From the NCBI GenBank assembly GCA_027619655.1, contig JAQCHR010000040.1, forward strand, positions 1 to 13,215: a stretch of 13,215 nt of DNA, written 5' to 3'. Origin of the DNA: Pseudomonadota bacterium. Lineage in GTDB: Bacteria > Pseudomonadota > Alphaproteobacteria > UBA8366 > GCA-2717185. The notes below the pieces were generated by a model. It was not told the DNA's origin and ran no database searches. It saw only the letters and a list, made by a program, of their open reading frames with translations. Position 1 is the stretch's first letter. The number at the start of each line of letters is the position of its first letter. The translations under genes were made by a program, and so were the position numbers. Positions 6,897-12,328 of the stretch are shown here, piece by piece.

Positions 6897-7592
6897 ATGG
6901 CCGGGATGGCGGTTCTGCAAATTGACGGGCGCGAGGTCGCGGTGGCGATCCGGCGCAGCGCGCGGGCGCGTCGGATTGCCATTCGTGTTGATCCGGCCAT
7001 AGGCGGCGCGGAACTCGTCCTGCCCGCAAGAGTCGGGGAAGCGGCAGGCATGTCGTTCCTGAGGGAACGCGCCGGCTGGCTGGCGGCACAGCTGGCCGCT
7101 TTGCCCGACGGCATTCCCTTCGGCGATGGCGCGGTGATTCCCTATCGCGGCGCGGCCCACCATATCGCGCATGCGCCGGCGGCGCGGCGCGGCGTCTGGG
7201 TCGATGGCGACCGCATTTGCGTTTCAGGCCAGGCGAAGCATCTGCCGCGCCGCCTGCATGACTGGCTGCGGCGCGACGCGCGCACCACGATAGCGCCTGT
7301 CGTCGCAGAGAAAACGGCGCTGCTGGGTCGTCGCGCCGGAAAAATATCGATCCGCGGCCAGCGCAGCCGCTGGGGAAGCTGCGCGGCAAACGGCAACCTG
7401 TCGTTCAACTGGCGTCTCATTCTGGCGCCGGCCGACGTCCTGGAATATGTGGTCGCGCATGAGGTCGGTCATCTGGCGGAGCCAAACCACTCACCGGCAT
7501 TCTGGGCGGTTGTCGACAGGCTGTGCCCGCATGCGCGAGCCGGGCGCCGGTGGCTCCGGGAAGACGGCGCGGAATTGTTCCGCTACGGCTGA
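6897..7592 (+). CDS. YgjP-like (DUF45/SprT-like) zinc metalloprotease
   Basis: This is a 231-residue protein of the YgjP/DUF45 metallopeptidase family (M48-like annotation). The C-terminal half carries RGQRSRWGSCAANGNLSFNW and then the zinc motif HEVGH at 188-192, with a third ligand at H198 (HEVGHLAEPNH). Glu189 is the expected catalytic base. The N-terminal half is Arg/Ala rich and less conserved. I see no signal peptide or convincing membrane segment, so it is probably cytoplasmic. It starts one base after the ycgN-like stop and closes the run beginning with DUF4149. An internal ATG two codons downstream is an alternative start. The substrate is unknown for the family. Confidence 0.88.
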   Translation: MAGMAVLQIDGREVAVAIRRSARARRIAIRVDPAIGGAELVLPARVGEAAGMSFLRERAGWLAAQLAALPDGIPFGDGAVIPYRGAAHHIAHAPAARRGVWVDGDRICVSGQAKHLPRRLHDWLRRDARTTIAPVVAEKTALLGRRAGKISIRGQRSRWGSCAANGNLSFNWRLILAPADVLEYVVAHEVGHLAEPNHSPAFWAVVDRLCPHARAGRRWLREDGAELFRYG

Positions 7593-7594
7593 CC

Positions 7595-7616
7595 TTTTTT
7601 CGACCGGTTCAAAAAA
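7595..7616. repeat. 22-bp interrupted palindrome upstream of irr
   Basis: Six T, then CG, the palindrome ACCGGT (7603-7608), TC, then six A form a symmetric site between the metalloprotease stop and irr. It could be a weak bidirectional terminator structure or an operator for irr. The two mismatched positions on each side make a stable hairpin unlikely. Confidence 0.3.
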
Positions 7617-7665
7617 TATTGATACGGCACTGTTACAAATAGGAATTGCGCAAGCCAATATGGCG

Positions 7666-7671
7666 TATTAT
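7666..7671 (+). promoter_or_regulatory. Possible -10 box (TATTAT) of irr
   Basis: TATTAT ends 9 bases before the ATG at 7681, which would place transcription start within a few bases of the codon and give a leaderless or nearly leaderless mRNA. No good -35 hexamer is present at normal spacing, so this is a weak call. Confidence 0.25.
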
Positions 7672-7680
7672 GTAACCGGC

Positions 7681-8097
7681 ATGATAGTGAAACGTCCCTT
7701 TTCCGACGTCCTTGACCGGCTTAACGTGGTCGGATTGCGGCCCACCCGGCAGCGCATGGCGCTGGCGCGGCTGTTGTTCGATTCCGGCGACCGGCACGTC
7801 ACGGCGGAACAACTGCACCAGCAGGCCACGCATCATGGCGTGAAGGTTTCGCTGGCGACCGTCTACAATACGCTGAACCAGTTCACCGCATCGGGCCTGC
7901 TGCGCGAAGTCGCGGTCGATGCGCGCCGGTCCTATTTCGACACGAATACTGATCCACATCATCATTTCTTCAATCAGGACACGGCAGAATTGACGGATAT
8001 TTTGGGCGCCGCCGTCGCGGTGTCCAGGTTGCCGGACGCGCCGGCCGGAACGGTCATCGACAGCGTAGACGTGATCATTCGCGTACGCGCTAATTGA
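7681..8097 (+). CDS. irr: Fur-family iron response regulator Irr
   Basis: Irr is the alphaproteobacterial Fur-family regulator that responds to iron through haem status and binds ICE sites under low iron. The 138-residue protein matches the family closely. VGLRPTRQRMALARLLF (17-33) and DRHVTAEQLH lie in the winged-helix DNA-binding domain. Next come SLATVYNTLNQFTASGLLRE (57-76), SYFDTN, the histidine cluster DPHHHFF (HHH at 93-95) thought to bind haem or metal, and a short dimerisation domain ending VDVIIRVRAN. There is no cysteine at all, so the N-terminal Cys-Pro haem regulatory motif of Bradyrhizobium Irr is absent. I chose the ATG at 7681 from family length; an in-frame ATG at 7660 is possible. 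Neither has a good Shine-Dalgarno. An adjacent ICE-like palindrome suggests it controls the downstream rubrerythrin. Confidence 0.93.
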   Translation: MIVKRPFSDVLDRLNVVGLRPTRQRMALARLLFDSGDRHVTAEQLHQQATHHGVKVSLATVYNTLNQFTASGLLREVAVDARRSYFDTNTDPHHHFFNQDTAELTDILGAAVAVSRLPDAPAGTVIDSVDVIIRVRAN

Positions 8098-8113
8098 CAG
8101 CTATTCTCAATTA
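8091..8113. repeat. 23-bp inverted repeat at the irr 3' end
   Basis: TAATTGA (8091-8097) and TCAATTA (8107-8113) are perfect 7-base inverted arms around a 9-base spacer. The left arm includes the last codons and the stop of irr. The stem is AT-rich with no immediate T-run, so it is a poor intrinsic terminator. The dyad is compatible with a second regulatory site upstream of the rubrerythrin promoter. Confidence 0.4.
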
Positions 8114-8134
8114 AAATAACGCCATACTTCTTTT

Positions 8135-8151
8135 TTTAAAATAATTCTAAA
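8135..8151. promoter_or_regulatory. Putative Irr box (iron control element, ICE)
   Basis: TTTAAAA-TAA-TTCTAAA is a 17-bp palindrome. It fits the Irr-binding ICE consensus as I recall it (TTTAGAA, three bases, TTCTAAA) at 13 of 14 defined positions; the one deviation is A instead of G in the left arm. It lies just downstream of irr and ends 4 bases before the TTGACT -35 of the rubrerythrin promoter, with its centre near -49. The AT-rich setting in a GC-rich genome strengthens it as regulatory DNA but also raises the chance of an accidental match. Confidence 0.65.
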
Positions 8152-8155
8152 ATCA

Positions 8156-8186
8156 TTGACTCGTCCTCTGCACTGCGCCATATAAA
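8156..8186 (+). promoter_or_regulatory. Rubrerythrin promoter (-35 TTGACT, -10 CATATA/TATAAA)
   Basis: TTGACT at 8156-8161 matches the -35 consensus at 5 of 6. The -10 is either CATATA at 8179-8184 (17-base spacer) or TATAAA at 8181-8186 (19-base spacer). Transcription would start near 8191-8193, leaving a leader of about 30 bases that contains the strong ribosome binding site GGAGG (8214-8218), 5 bases before the ATG. This is the best sigma-70-type promoter in the window. Confidence 0.6.
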
Positions 8187-8223
8187 AGGCAGTGGCTGAT
8201 TATAAATCCAAGAGGAGGGATCC

Positions 8224-8643
8224 ATGGCACTTAAAGGCAGCAAGACCGAAGAAAATCTGAAGGCAGCGTTTGCGGGCGAAAGTCAGGCCAATCGCCGCTA
8301 TCTCTATTTCGCGCAGAAAGCCGACGTCGAAGGCTACAACGATGTCGCGACCGTCTTCCGCTCCACCGCCGAAGGCGAAACCGGCCATGCGCATGGCCAT
8401 CTCGAATTCCTCGAAGAAACCGGCGACCCGGCAACGGGCCTCCCGATTGGCGGCACGGCCGACAATCTCGGCGCAGCGGTTGCGGGTGAAACCCACGAAT
8501 ACACCGATATGTATCCGGGCATGGCGCGCACCGCGCGTGAAGAGAACTTCGACGAAATCGCCGACTGGTTCGAAACCTTGGCAAAGGCTGAAAAAAGCCA
8601 TGCCGGCCGTTTCCAGAAAGCGCTGGATTCGCTCGACAGCTGA
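8224..8643 (+). CDS. Rubrerythrin family protein (ferritin-like domain only)
   Basis: This 139-residue protein is a single ferritin-like four-helix domain with a complete set of di-iron ligand candidates: E19 (AFAGES), E52 and H55 (EGETGHAH), E89 and E92 (AGETHEY), and E123 and H126 (AEKSH). Rubrerythrins reduce hydrogen peroxide at the di-iron site. The usual C-terminal rubredoxin domain is absent and there is no other cysteine-based centre, so an external electron donor is required; the Fe-S protein encoded next is a plausible candidate by position only. The gene has a very strong ribosome binding site. It is preceded by a probable Irr box and promoter and followed by an intrinsic terminator, so it may be expressed well above its neighbours. 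Confidence 0.93.
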   Translation: MALKGSKTEENLKAAFAGESQANRRYLYFAQKADVEGYNDVATVFRSTAEGETGHAHGHLEFLEETGDPATGLPIGGTADNLGAAVAGETHEYTDMYPGMARTAREENFDEIADWFETLAKAEKSHAGRFQKALDSLDS

Positions 8644-8658
8644 TCGGGCGGTTGATTG

Positions 8659-8695
8659 TCAGGTTGCGGCGTTAACCCGTCGCAACCTGATTTTT
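8659..8695 (+). terminator. Rho-independent terminator after the rubrerythrin gene
   Basis: TCAGGTTGCG (8659-8668) and CGCAACCTGA (8681-8690) are perfect 10-base inverted arms, followed at once by TTTTT. The loop region can add one further G-C pair. This is a textbook intrinsic terminator. It lies between the rubrerythrin and the downstream Fe-S gene, so that gene depends on read-through or its own promoter. Confidence 0.88.
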
Positions 8696-8736
8696 CATCA
8701 TACGAACGTTACTTCACAGTTGCGGTGGAATGAATC

Positions 8737-10083
8737 ATGACCGAGGGCAGCCTTGAGGCGCCCACGCGGCACCCGATCGCGTGGCAGGACCCTGGTTTTT
8801 ACGACAGGGATAAGCTCGATGCAGAGATGCGGCGCGTTTCCGATATCTGCCACGGGTGTCGCCGCTGTTTCAATCTGTGCGACAGCTTTCCGCGCCTGTT
8901 CGACCTGATCGACGAATCGGAAACCGGCGAGCTCGATTCCGTCGATTCCGCCGATTTCAAGCCCGTCGTGGATGCCTGTACGCTGTGCGACATGTGCTTC
9001 ATGACCAAATGCCCCTATGTGCCGCCGCATGAATTCAATCTCGACTTTCCGCATCTGATGCTGCGGTATCGCGCGGCGGAAAACCGCGAGGGCGAGATCG
9101 GCTTTGCCGAAAAGCAACTGACGCGGACAGACCGCAACGGCAAACTGGCGGCGATGGCGGCCCCCGTGGCGAACTGGGCGACGGATGAACGCAATGCGCT
9201 GACCCGCCCGATCATGGAATCGGTCGCCGGCGTGCATCGCCACGCCGCCCTGCCGAAATTTACCGGCAAGACCTTCGTCAAGTCGTCCAGCGCCAACCCG
9301 CCCGTGGTCAACAAGGATGCCCCGGCATCCGGCCGCAAGGCGGTGCTGTATGCGACCTGTTACGGCAATTACAACAACCCGGAAATCGGCCACGCGACCC
9401 GCGCCGTGCTGGCGAAAAACGGCGTCGAAACCGAAGTGGTGCACCCGGCCTGCTGCGGCATGCCGCAGCTGGAACAGGGCGATATCGCCGCCGTTGCCGA
9501 ATCCGCCCGCAAGGTCGCGGCCGAGTTGGGCCCGTGGATCGACAAGGGCTATGACATCATTGCGATGATGCCGTCCTGTGCGTTGATGCTGAAATTCGAA
9601 TGGCCGCTGATCCTGCCGGATGACCCCGCCGTCGCGAAACTGAGCCAGGCAACGCGCGATATCGCGCAATATGTCGTCGAGATCGCCAAGGGCGAGGGGC
9701 TGGCCGAGGGGCTGGCGGCGCTTGATGGCGGGGTGACGGTCCATCTGGCGTGTCATGCGCGAGCTCAGAACATGGGCGCGAAAGCGGCTGAAATGCTGCG
9801 GCTCCTGCCGGATACCCCCGTTGGTGTCATCGAACGGTGTTCCGGGCATGGCGGTTCCTGGGGCGTGATGAAGGACAACTTCGAAGTGGCCCTCAAGGTC
9901 GGGCGTCCGGCGGCACGACAGGCGCTGAAAAACACCAGGAAACATGTCGTTTCCGAATGCCCCCTCGCCGGCATGCATCTGGCGCAGGGGATGGAACGGC
10001 TCGCCGATGCGGATACGACTCCTCCCGAAACGGCGTCACACCCGATTATCCTGTTTGCCCGCGCATACGGCATCACGGTTTGA
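8737..10083 (+). CDS. GlpC/HdrD-like Fe-S oxidoreductase
   Basis: This 448-residue protein belongs to the group annotated as heterodisulfide reductase-related iron-sulfur proteins. The N-terminus has two [4Fe-4S]-type motifs: C38-x2-C41-x2-C44-x3-C48, and C81-x2-C84-x2-C87-x4-C92 followed by Pro. The second has one residue more than usual before the last Cys. The C-terminal half has two CCG-domain-like repeats. The first is canonical (ATCYGNYNNPEIG then HPACCGMPQ); the second is modified (HLACHARAQ then ERCSGHGGSWG, with CSG instead of CCG). GlpC and HdrD use such domains to pass electrons, often toward quinone or disulfide. No catalytic flavin subunit is encoded beside it. No membrane segment is evident. 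It is followed after 20 bases by DUF3501, suggesting an operon. Its partner and substrate are unknown. Confidence 0.88.
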   Translation: MTEGSLEAPTRHPIAWQDPGFYDRDKLDAEMRRVSDICHGCRRCFNLCDSFPRLFDLIDESETGELDSVDSADFKPVVDACTLCDMCFMTKCPYVPPHEFNLDFPHLMLRYRAAENREGEIGFAEKQLTRTDRNGKLAAMAAPVANWATDERNALTRPIMESVAGVHRHAALPKFTGKTFVKSSSANPPVVNKDAPASGRKAVLYATCYGNYNNPEIGHATRAVLAKNGVETEVVHPACCGMPQLEQGDIAAVAESARKVAAELGPWIDKGYDIIAMMPSCALMLKFEWPLILPDDPAVAKLSQATRDIAQYVVEIAKGEGLAEGLAALDGGVTVHLACHARAQNMGAKAAEMLRLLPDTPVGVIERCSGHGGSWGVMKDNFEVALKVGRPAARQALKNTRKHVVSECPLAGMHLAQGMERLADADTTPPETASHPIILFARAYGITV

Positions 10084-10103
10084 CGGGCAAGGAAAGCAAG
10101 GTC

Positions 10104-10700
10104 ATGCAGAAAACCGAAATCACCCGCGACGACATCATGCCGATGGCGGAGTTCGCGACGATCCGGGCGGCGAAGCGCAAGGAACTCGTGACCCATAAAC
10201 GCAACCGGCGCATCGAAATCGGCCCGGTGGCAACCTGCTATTTCGAATCCTATGACACGATGTGGTGGCAGATTCATGAAATGCTGTTCATCGAAAAGGG
10301 CGGCGAGGAGCAGATCGCCGATGAAATCGCCGCCTATAACCCGCTCATCCCGAAAGGGCAGGAGCTCGTCTGCACGATCATGTTCGAAATCAACGATGAA
10401 TCGCGCCGCAAGACATTCCTGAGCAAGCTGGGCGGCATCGAGGAAAAAGTGTTTCTCCGGGTTGCCGGCACGCGGATCCGCGGCGTCGCCGAGGCGGATA
10501 TCGACCGGACCACGGCGGACGGCAAGGCCTCGTCCGTGCAGTTCATCCATTTTCCCTTCACACCGGAACAGATCGCGGCATTCCGCACCGCCGGCGAGGA
10601 AATCATGATCGGCTTCGATCACGAAGCCTATGGCCATATGGCGATAATGCCCGAACCGATGCGCGAAGCGCTCGCCCGGGATTTCGCGGATAACGCCTGA
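10104..10700 (+). CDS. DUF3501 family protein
   Basis: This is a 198-residue soluble protein with no signal peptide or membrane segment. FESYDTMWWQIHEMLFIEKGG in the first third, the central IMFEINDESRR, and GFDHEAYGHMA near the C-terminus are the stretches I recognise as DUF3501-like. They contain clustered Glu, Asp and His residues that could bind a metal, but no function is established. The ATG at 10104 begins 20 bases after the Fe-S protein stop, with AAGG-type purine stretches upstream. From memory, DUF3501 genes are often beside rubrerythrin and this class of Fe-S protein, supporting a shared role. The gene ends 8 bases from the convergent SH3 gene with no clear terminator. Confidence 0.85.
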   Translation: MQKTEITRDDIMPMAEFATIRAAKRKELVTHKRNRRIEIGPVATCYFESYDTMWWQIHEMLFIEKGGEEQIADEIAAYNPLIPKGQELVCTIMFEINDESRRKTFLSKLGGIEEKVFLRVAGTRIRGVAEADIDRTTADGKASSVQFIHFPFTPEQIAAFRTAGEEIMIGFDHEAYGHMAIMPEPMREALARDFADNA

Positions 10701-10708
10701 GAAAACCG

Positions 10709-11227
10709 TTACTCGATAATCTCGTCGCCCTTCAGTCCCCACAGACCCTTGCGCGGAATCCAGCCGGAATAGGAACTGACAGTAACCCCGCACCATTGCG
10801 GCTGGCAGGTTTCGATTTCGGCGACCATACCGGGCGCCAGCCGGGCAACGGCCGGTGCGGTATCTTCGGGGCTGCGCCGCATTGTCATGATTTCGCCGGT
10901 GACGACGACCGTCCGTTTTCCGGACAGCATCGCCCGATGCACCCAGCCTTCCGCGCCTTCTGAATCCCTGATCTTTCGCCAGCTTTCAAAGTCCGCCGTA
11001 ATCTGCACCGGCAGATGCTTGCGGACGAACACCCATTTCACCTGATATCGAACCCCGGGTCCCGCCCGGACATTGACCTCATCCGCCCGTAGCGACGCGA
11101 AGCGCTCACCGGCTTCTGCGCCGTCCTTTTCGTCCTTCGACTGCGCCGCAGCAGGAAACCCGGCAGAAAGGATCAGGACGCAAACCAGAAGCGCGCGAAA
11201 AATGGGCAACGATAAAACTGACGACAT
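10709..11227 (-). CDS. Secreted bacterial SH3-like domain protein
   Basis: This is a 172-residue protein with an N-terminal signal peptide: a hydrophobic run FRALLVCVLILSAG, and likely cleavage after AAA or AAAQ near residue 28. A first SH3-like repeat follows (LRADEVNVRAGPGVRYQVKW to GWVHRAMLSG), then a second divergent one (MTMRRSPEDTAPAVARLAPG to GWIPRKGLWGL). Such periplasmic SH3 domains commonly bind cell-wall peptides; this one's ligand is unknown. Two Cys (CQPQWC) in the second repeat could form a disulfide. I prefer the ATG at 11227, which has GGAA 5 bases upstream, over an in-frame TTG at 11236. It is divergent from the hydroxyacid dehydrogenase. Confidence 0.85.
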   Translation of the reverse strand: MSSVLSLPIFRALLVCVLILSAGFPAAAQSKDEKDGAEAGERFASLRADEVNVRAGPGVRYQVKWVFVRKHLPVQITADFESWRKIRDSEGAEGWVHRAMLSGKRTVVVTGEIMTMRRSPEDTAPAVARLAPGMVAEIETCQPQWCGVTVSSYSGWIPRKGLWGLKGDEIIE

Positions 11228-11245
11228 GGTTTCCAATATCGTGTG

Positions 11246-11255
11246 GCATATATGC
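11246..11255. repeat. Palindrome GCATATATGC in the divergent intergenic region
   Basis: This perfect 10-bp palindrome lies between the SH3 gene and the hydroxyacid dehydrogenase gene, inside the spacer of a possible minus-strand promoter (TTGACC at 11256-11261, TATTGG at 11233-11238, spacer 17). It could be an operator, but short AT-rich palindromes are common by chance. Confidence 0.25.
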
Positions 11256-11264
11256 GGTCAAGGC

Positions 11265-11293
11265 GCGACATCGCCCGGCACAGGAGATATTAT
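11265..11293 (+). promoter_or_regulatory. Possible promoter of the hydroxyacid dehydrogenase gene
   Basis: GCGACA (11265-11270, 4 of 6 to the -35 consensus) and TATTAT (11288-11293, 5 of 6 to the -10) are separated by 17 bases. Transcription would start near 11300, about 20 bases before the ATG at 11322, and the leader would include the AAGGA ribosome binding site. Confidence 0.4.
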
Positions 11294-11321
11294 TCCGTCG
11301 AATGATTCGCAAGGACCGACC

Positions 11322-12308
11322 ATGACATCGACCAGACCGCGCGTCGTTGTAACGCGCAGACTTCCCGACGCCATCGAAACACGCATGATGGAACTGTTCG
11401 ACGCACGGCTGAACCTTGACGACAAGGCGATGTCCCAGGCGGAACTGGCCGGCGCCGTGGCGGATGCGGATGTGCTGGTGCCGACAGTGTCCGACAGGAT
11501 CGATGCCGAAATCATCGCCGCCGCCGGCAAGCGGCTGAAGCTGATCGCCTCGTTCGGCACCGGCATCGACCATATCGACATGGATGCGGCGAAGGCGAAG
11601 TCGATCATGGTCACGAATACACCCGGCGTCCTGACCGAGGATACAGCCGACATGACCATGGCGCTGATCCTCGCCGTGCCGCGCCGCCTCGCCGAAGGCG
11701 AACGCCTTATCCGGTCCGGCAACTGGACCGGCTGGAGCCCGACAACGATGCTGGGCCACCGCATCTGGGGGAAACGGCTGGGTATCGTTGGCATGGGCCG
11801 CATCGGACAGGCCGTGGCCCGGCGCGCCCGGGGGTTTGGCCTGTCGATCCATTATCACAACCGGCGCCGCGTGCACGAGGAAACCGAAACCGAGCTGGAA
11901 GCGACCTATTGGGACAGCTTGGACCAGATGCTGGCCCGGATGGATATCGTCTCGATCAACTGCCCCTATACACCGGCAACCTATCACCTGCTGAACCGTC
12001 GCCGCCTCGAGCTGGTGAAGCCCAATGCCTATATCGTCAATACCAGCCGTGGCGAGGTCGTGGATGAAAACGCGCTGACCCAGTTGCTGGGCAGCGGCGC
12101 CATCGCCGGCGCCGGGCTGGATGTCTTTGAAAACGAACCCGCGGTCAATCCCAAACTGCTGGCACTCGACAATGTTGTGCTGCTGCCGCATATGGGATCG
12201 GCGACAATTGAAGGCCGCATCGCGATGGGCGAGAAAGTCATCATCAACATAAAGACAATGGCGGATGGCCATAATCCGCCGGACCGCGTTCTCGAAACCA
12301 TGTTCTGA
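11322..12308 (+). CDS. D-2-hydroxyacid dehydrogenase (glyoxylate/hydroxypyruvate reductase type)
   Basis: This 328-residue cytoplasmic NAD(P)-dependent enzyme interconverts 2-keto and D-2-hydroxy acids. The Rossmann fold shows GMGRIG at 157-162. Catalytic residues are R243 (NTSRGEVVDE), E272 (VFENEP) and H290 (LLPHMGSAT); SFGTGIDHID at 78-87 is the substrate-side loop. Similarity is highest, by eye, to the GRHPR/GyaR group, so glyoxylate or hydroxypyruvate is the likely substrate, but close paralogues act on other acids. Arg-Arg-Arg (181-183, HNRRR) after the second Rossmann strand suggests NADPH preference. The ATG at 11322 has AAGGA 7 bases upstream; the frame stays open further upstream but lacks family sequence. 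The gene precedes the MATE gene by 20 bases. Confidence 0.92.
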   Translation: MTSTRPRVVVTRRLPDAIETRMMELFDARLNLDDKAMSQAELAGAVADADVLVPTVSDRIDAEIIAAAGKRLKLIASFGTGIDHIDMDAAKAKSIMVTNTPGVLTEDTADMTMALILAVPRRLAEGERLIRSGNWTGWSPTTMLGHRIWGKRLGIVGMGRIGQAVARRARGFGLSIHYHNRRRVHEETETELEATYWDSLDQMLARMDIVSINCPYTPATYHLLNRRRLELVKPNAYIVNTSRGEVVDENALTQLLGSGAIAGAGLDVFENEPAVNPKLLALDNVVLLPHMGSATIEGRIAMGEKVIINIKTMADGHNPPDRVLETMF

Positions 12309-12321
12309 GGGTTGGACCCTC
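12307..12321 (+). promoter_or_regulatory. Small hairpin before the MATE start codon
   Basis: GAGGG (12307-12311) and CCCTC (12317-12321) pair around a TTGGA loop. The hairpin overlaps the dehydrogenase stop codon and masks the only Shine-Dalgarno-like purines upstream of the ATG at 12329. It may limit re-initiation on the MATE gene. It lacks a T-run, so it is not an intrinsic terminator. Confidence 0.35.
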
Positions 12322-12328
12322 CCCCTCA

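Noticed and set aside
7570..7600. Intrinsic terminator after the metalloprotease gene
   Set aside because: The small CGGAA-TTG-TTCCG hairpin is 12 bases from the T-run at 7595, too far to work as a terminator, and it lies within the coding region.
7447..7680. In-frame N-terminal extension of irr into the metalloprotease gene
   Set aside because: The added 78 residues are the metalloprotease sequence read in another frame and do not resemble Irr; the family N-terminus fits the ATG at 7681.
8698..9978. Long minus-strand open frame opposite the Fe-S protein gene
   Set aside because: The + strand frame has ordered cysteine motifs and a plausible start; the minus frame has low-complexity His/Arg/Gly composition and no domain.
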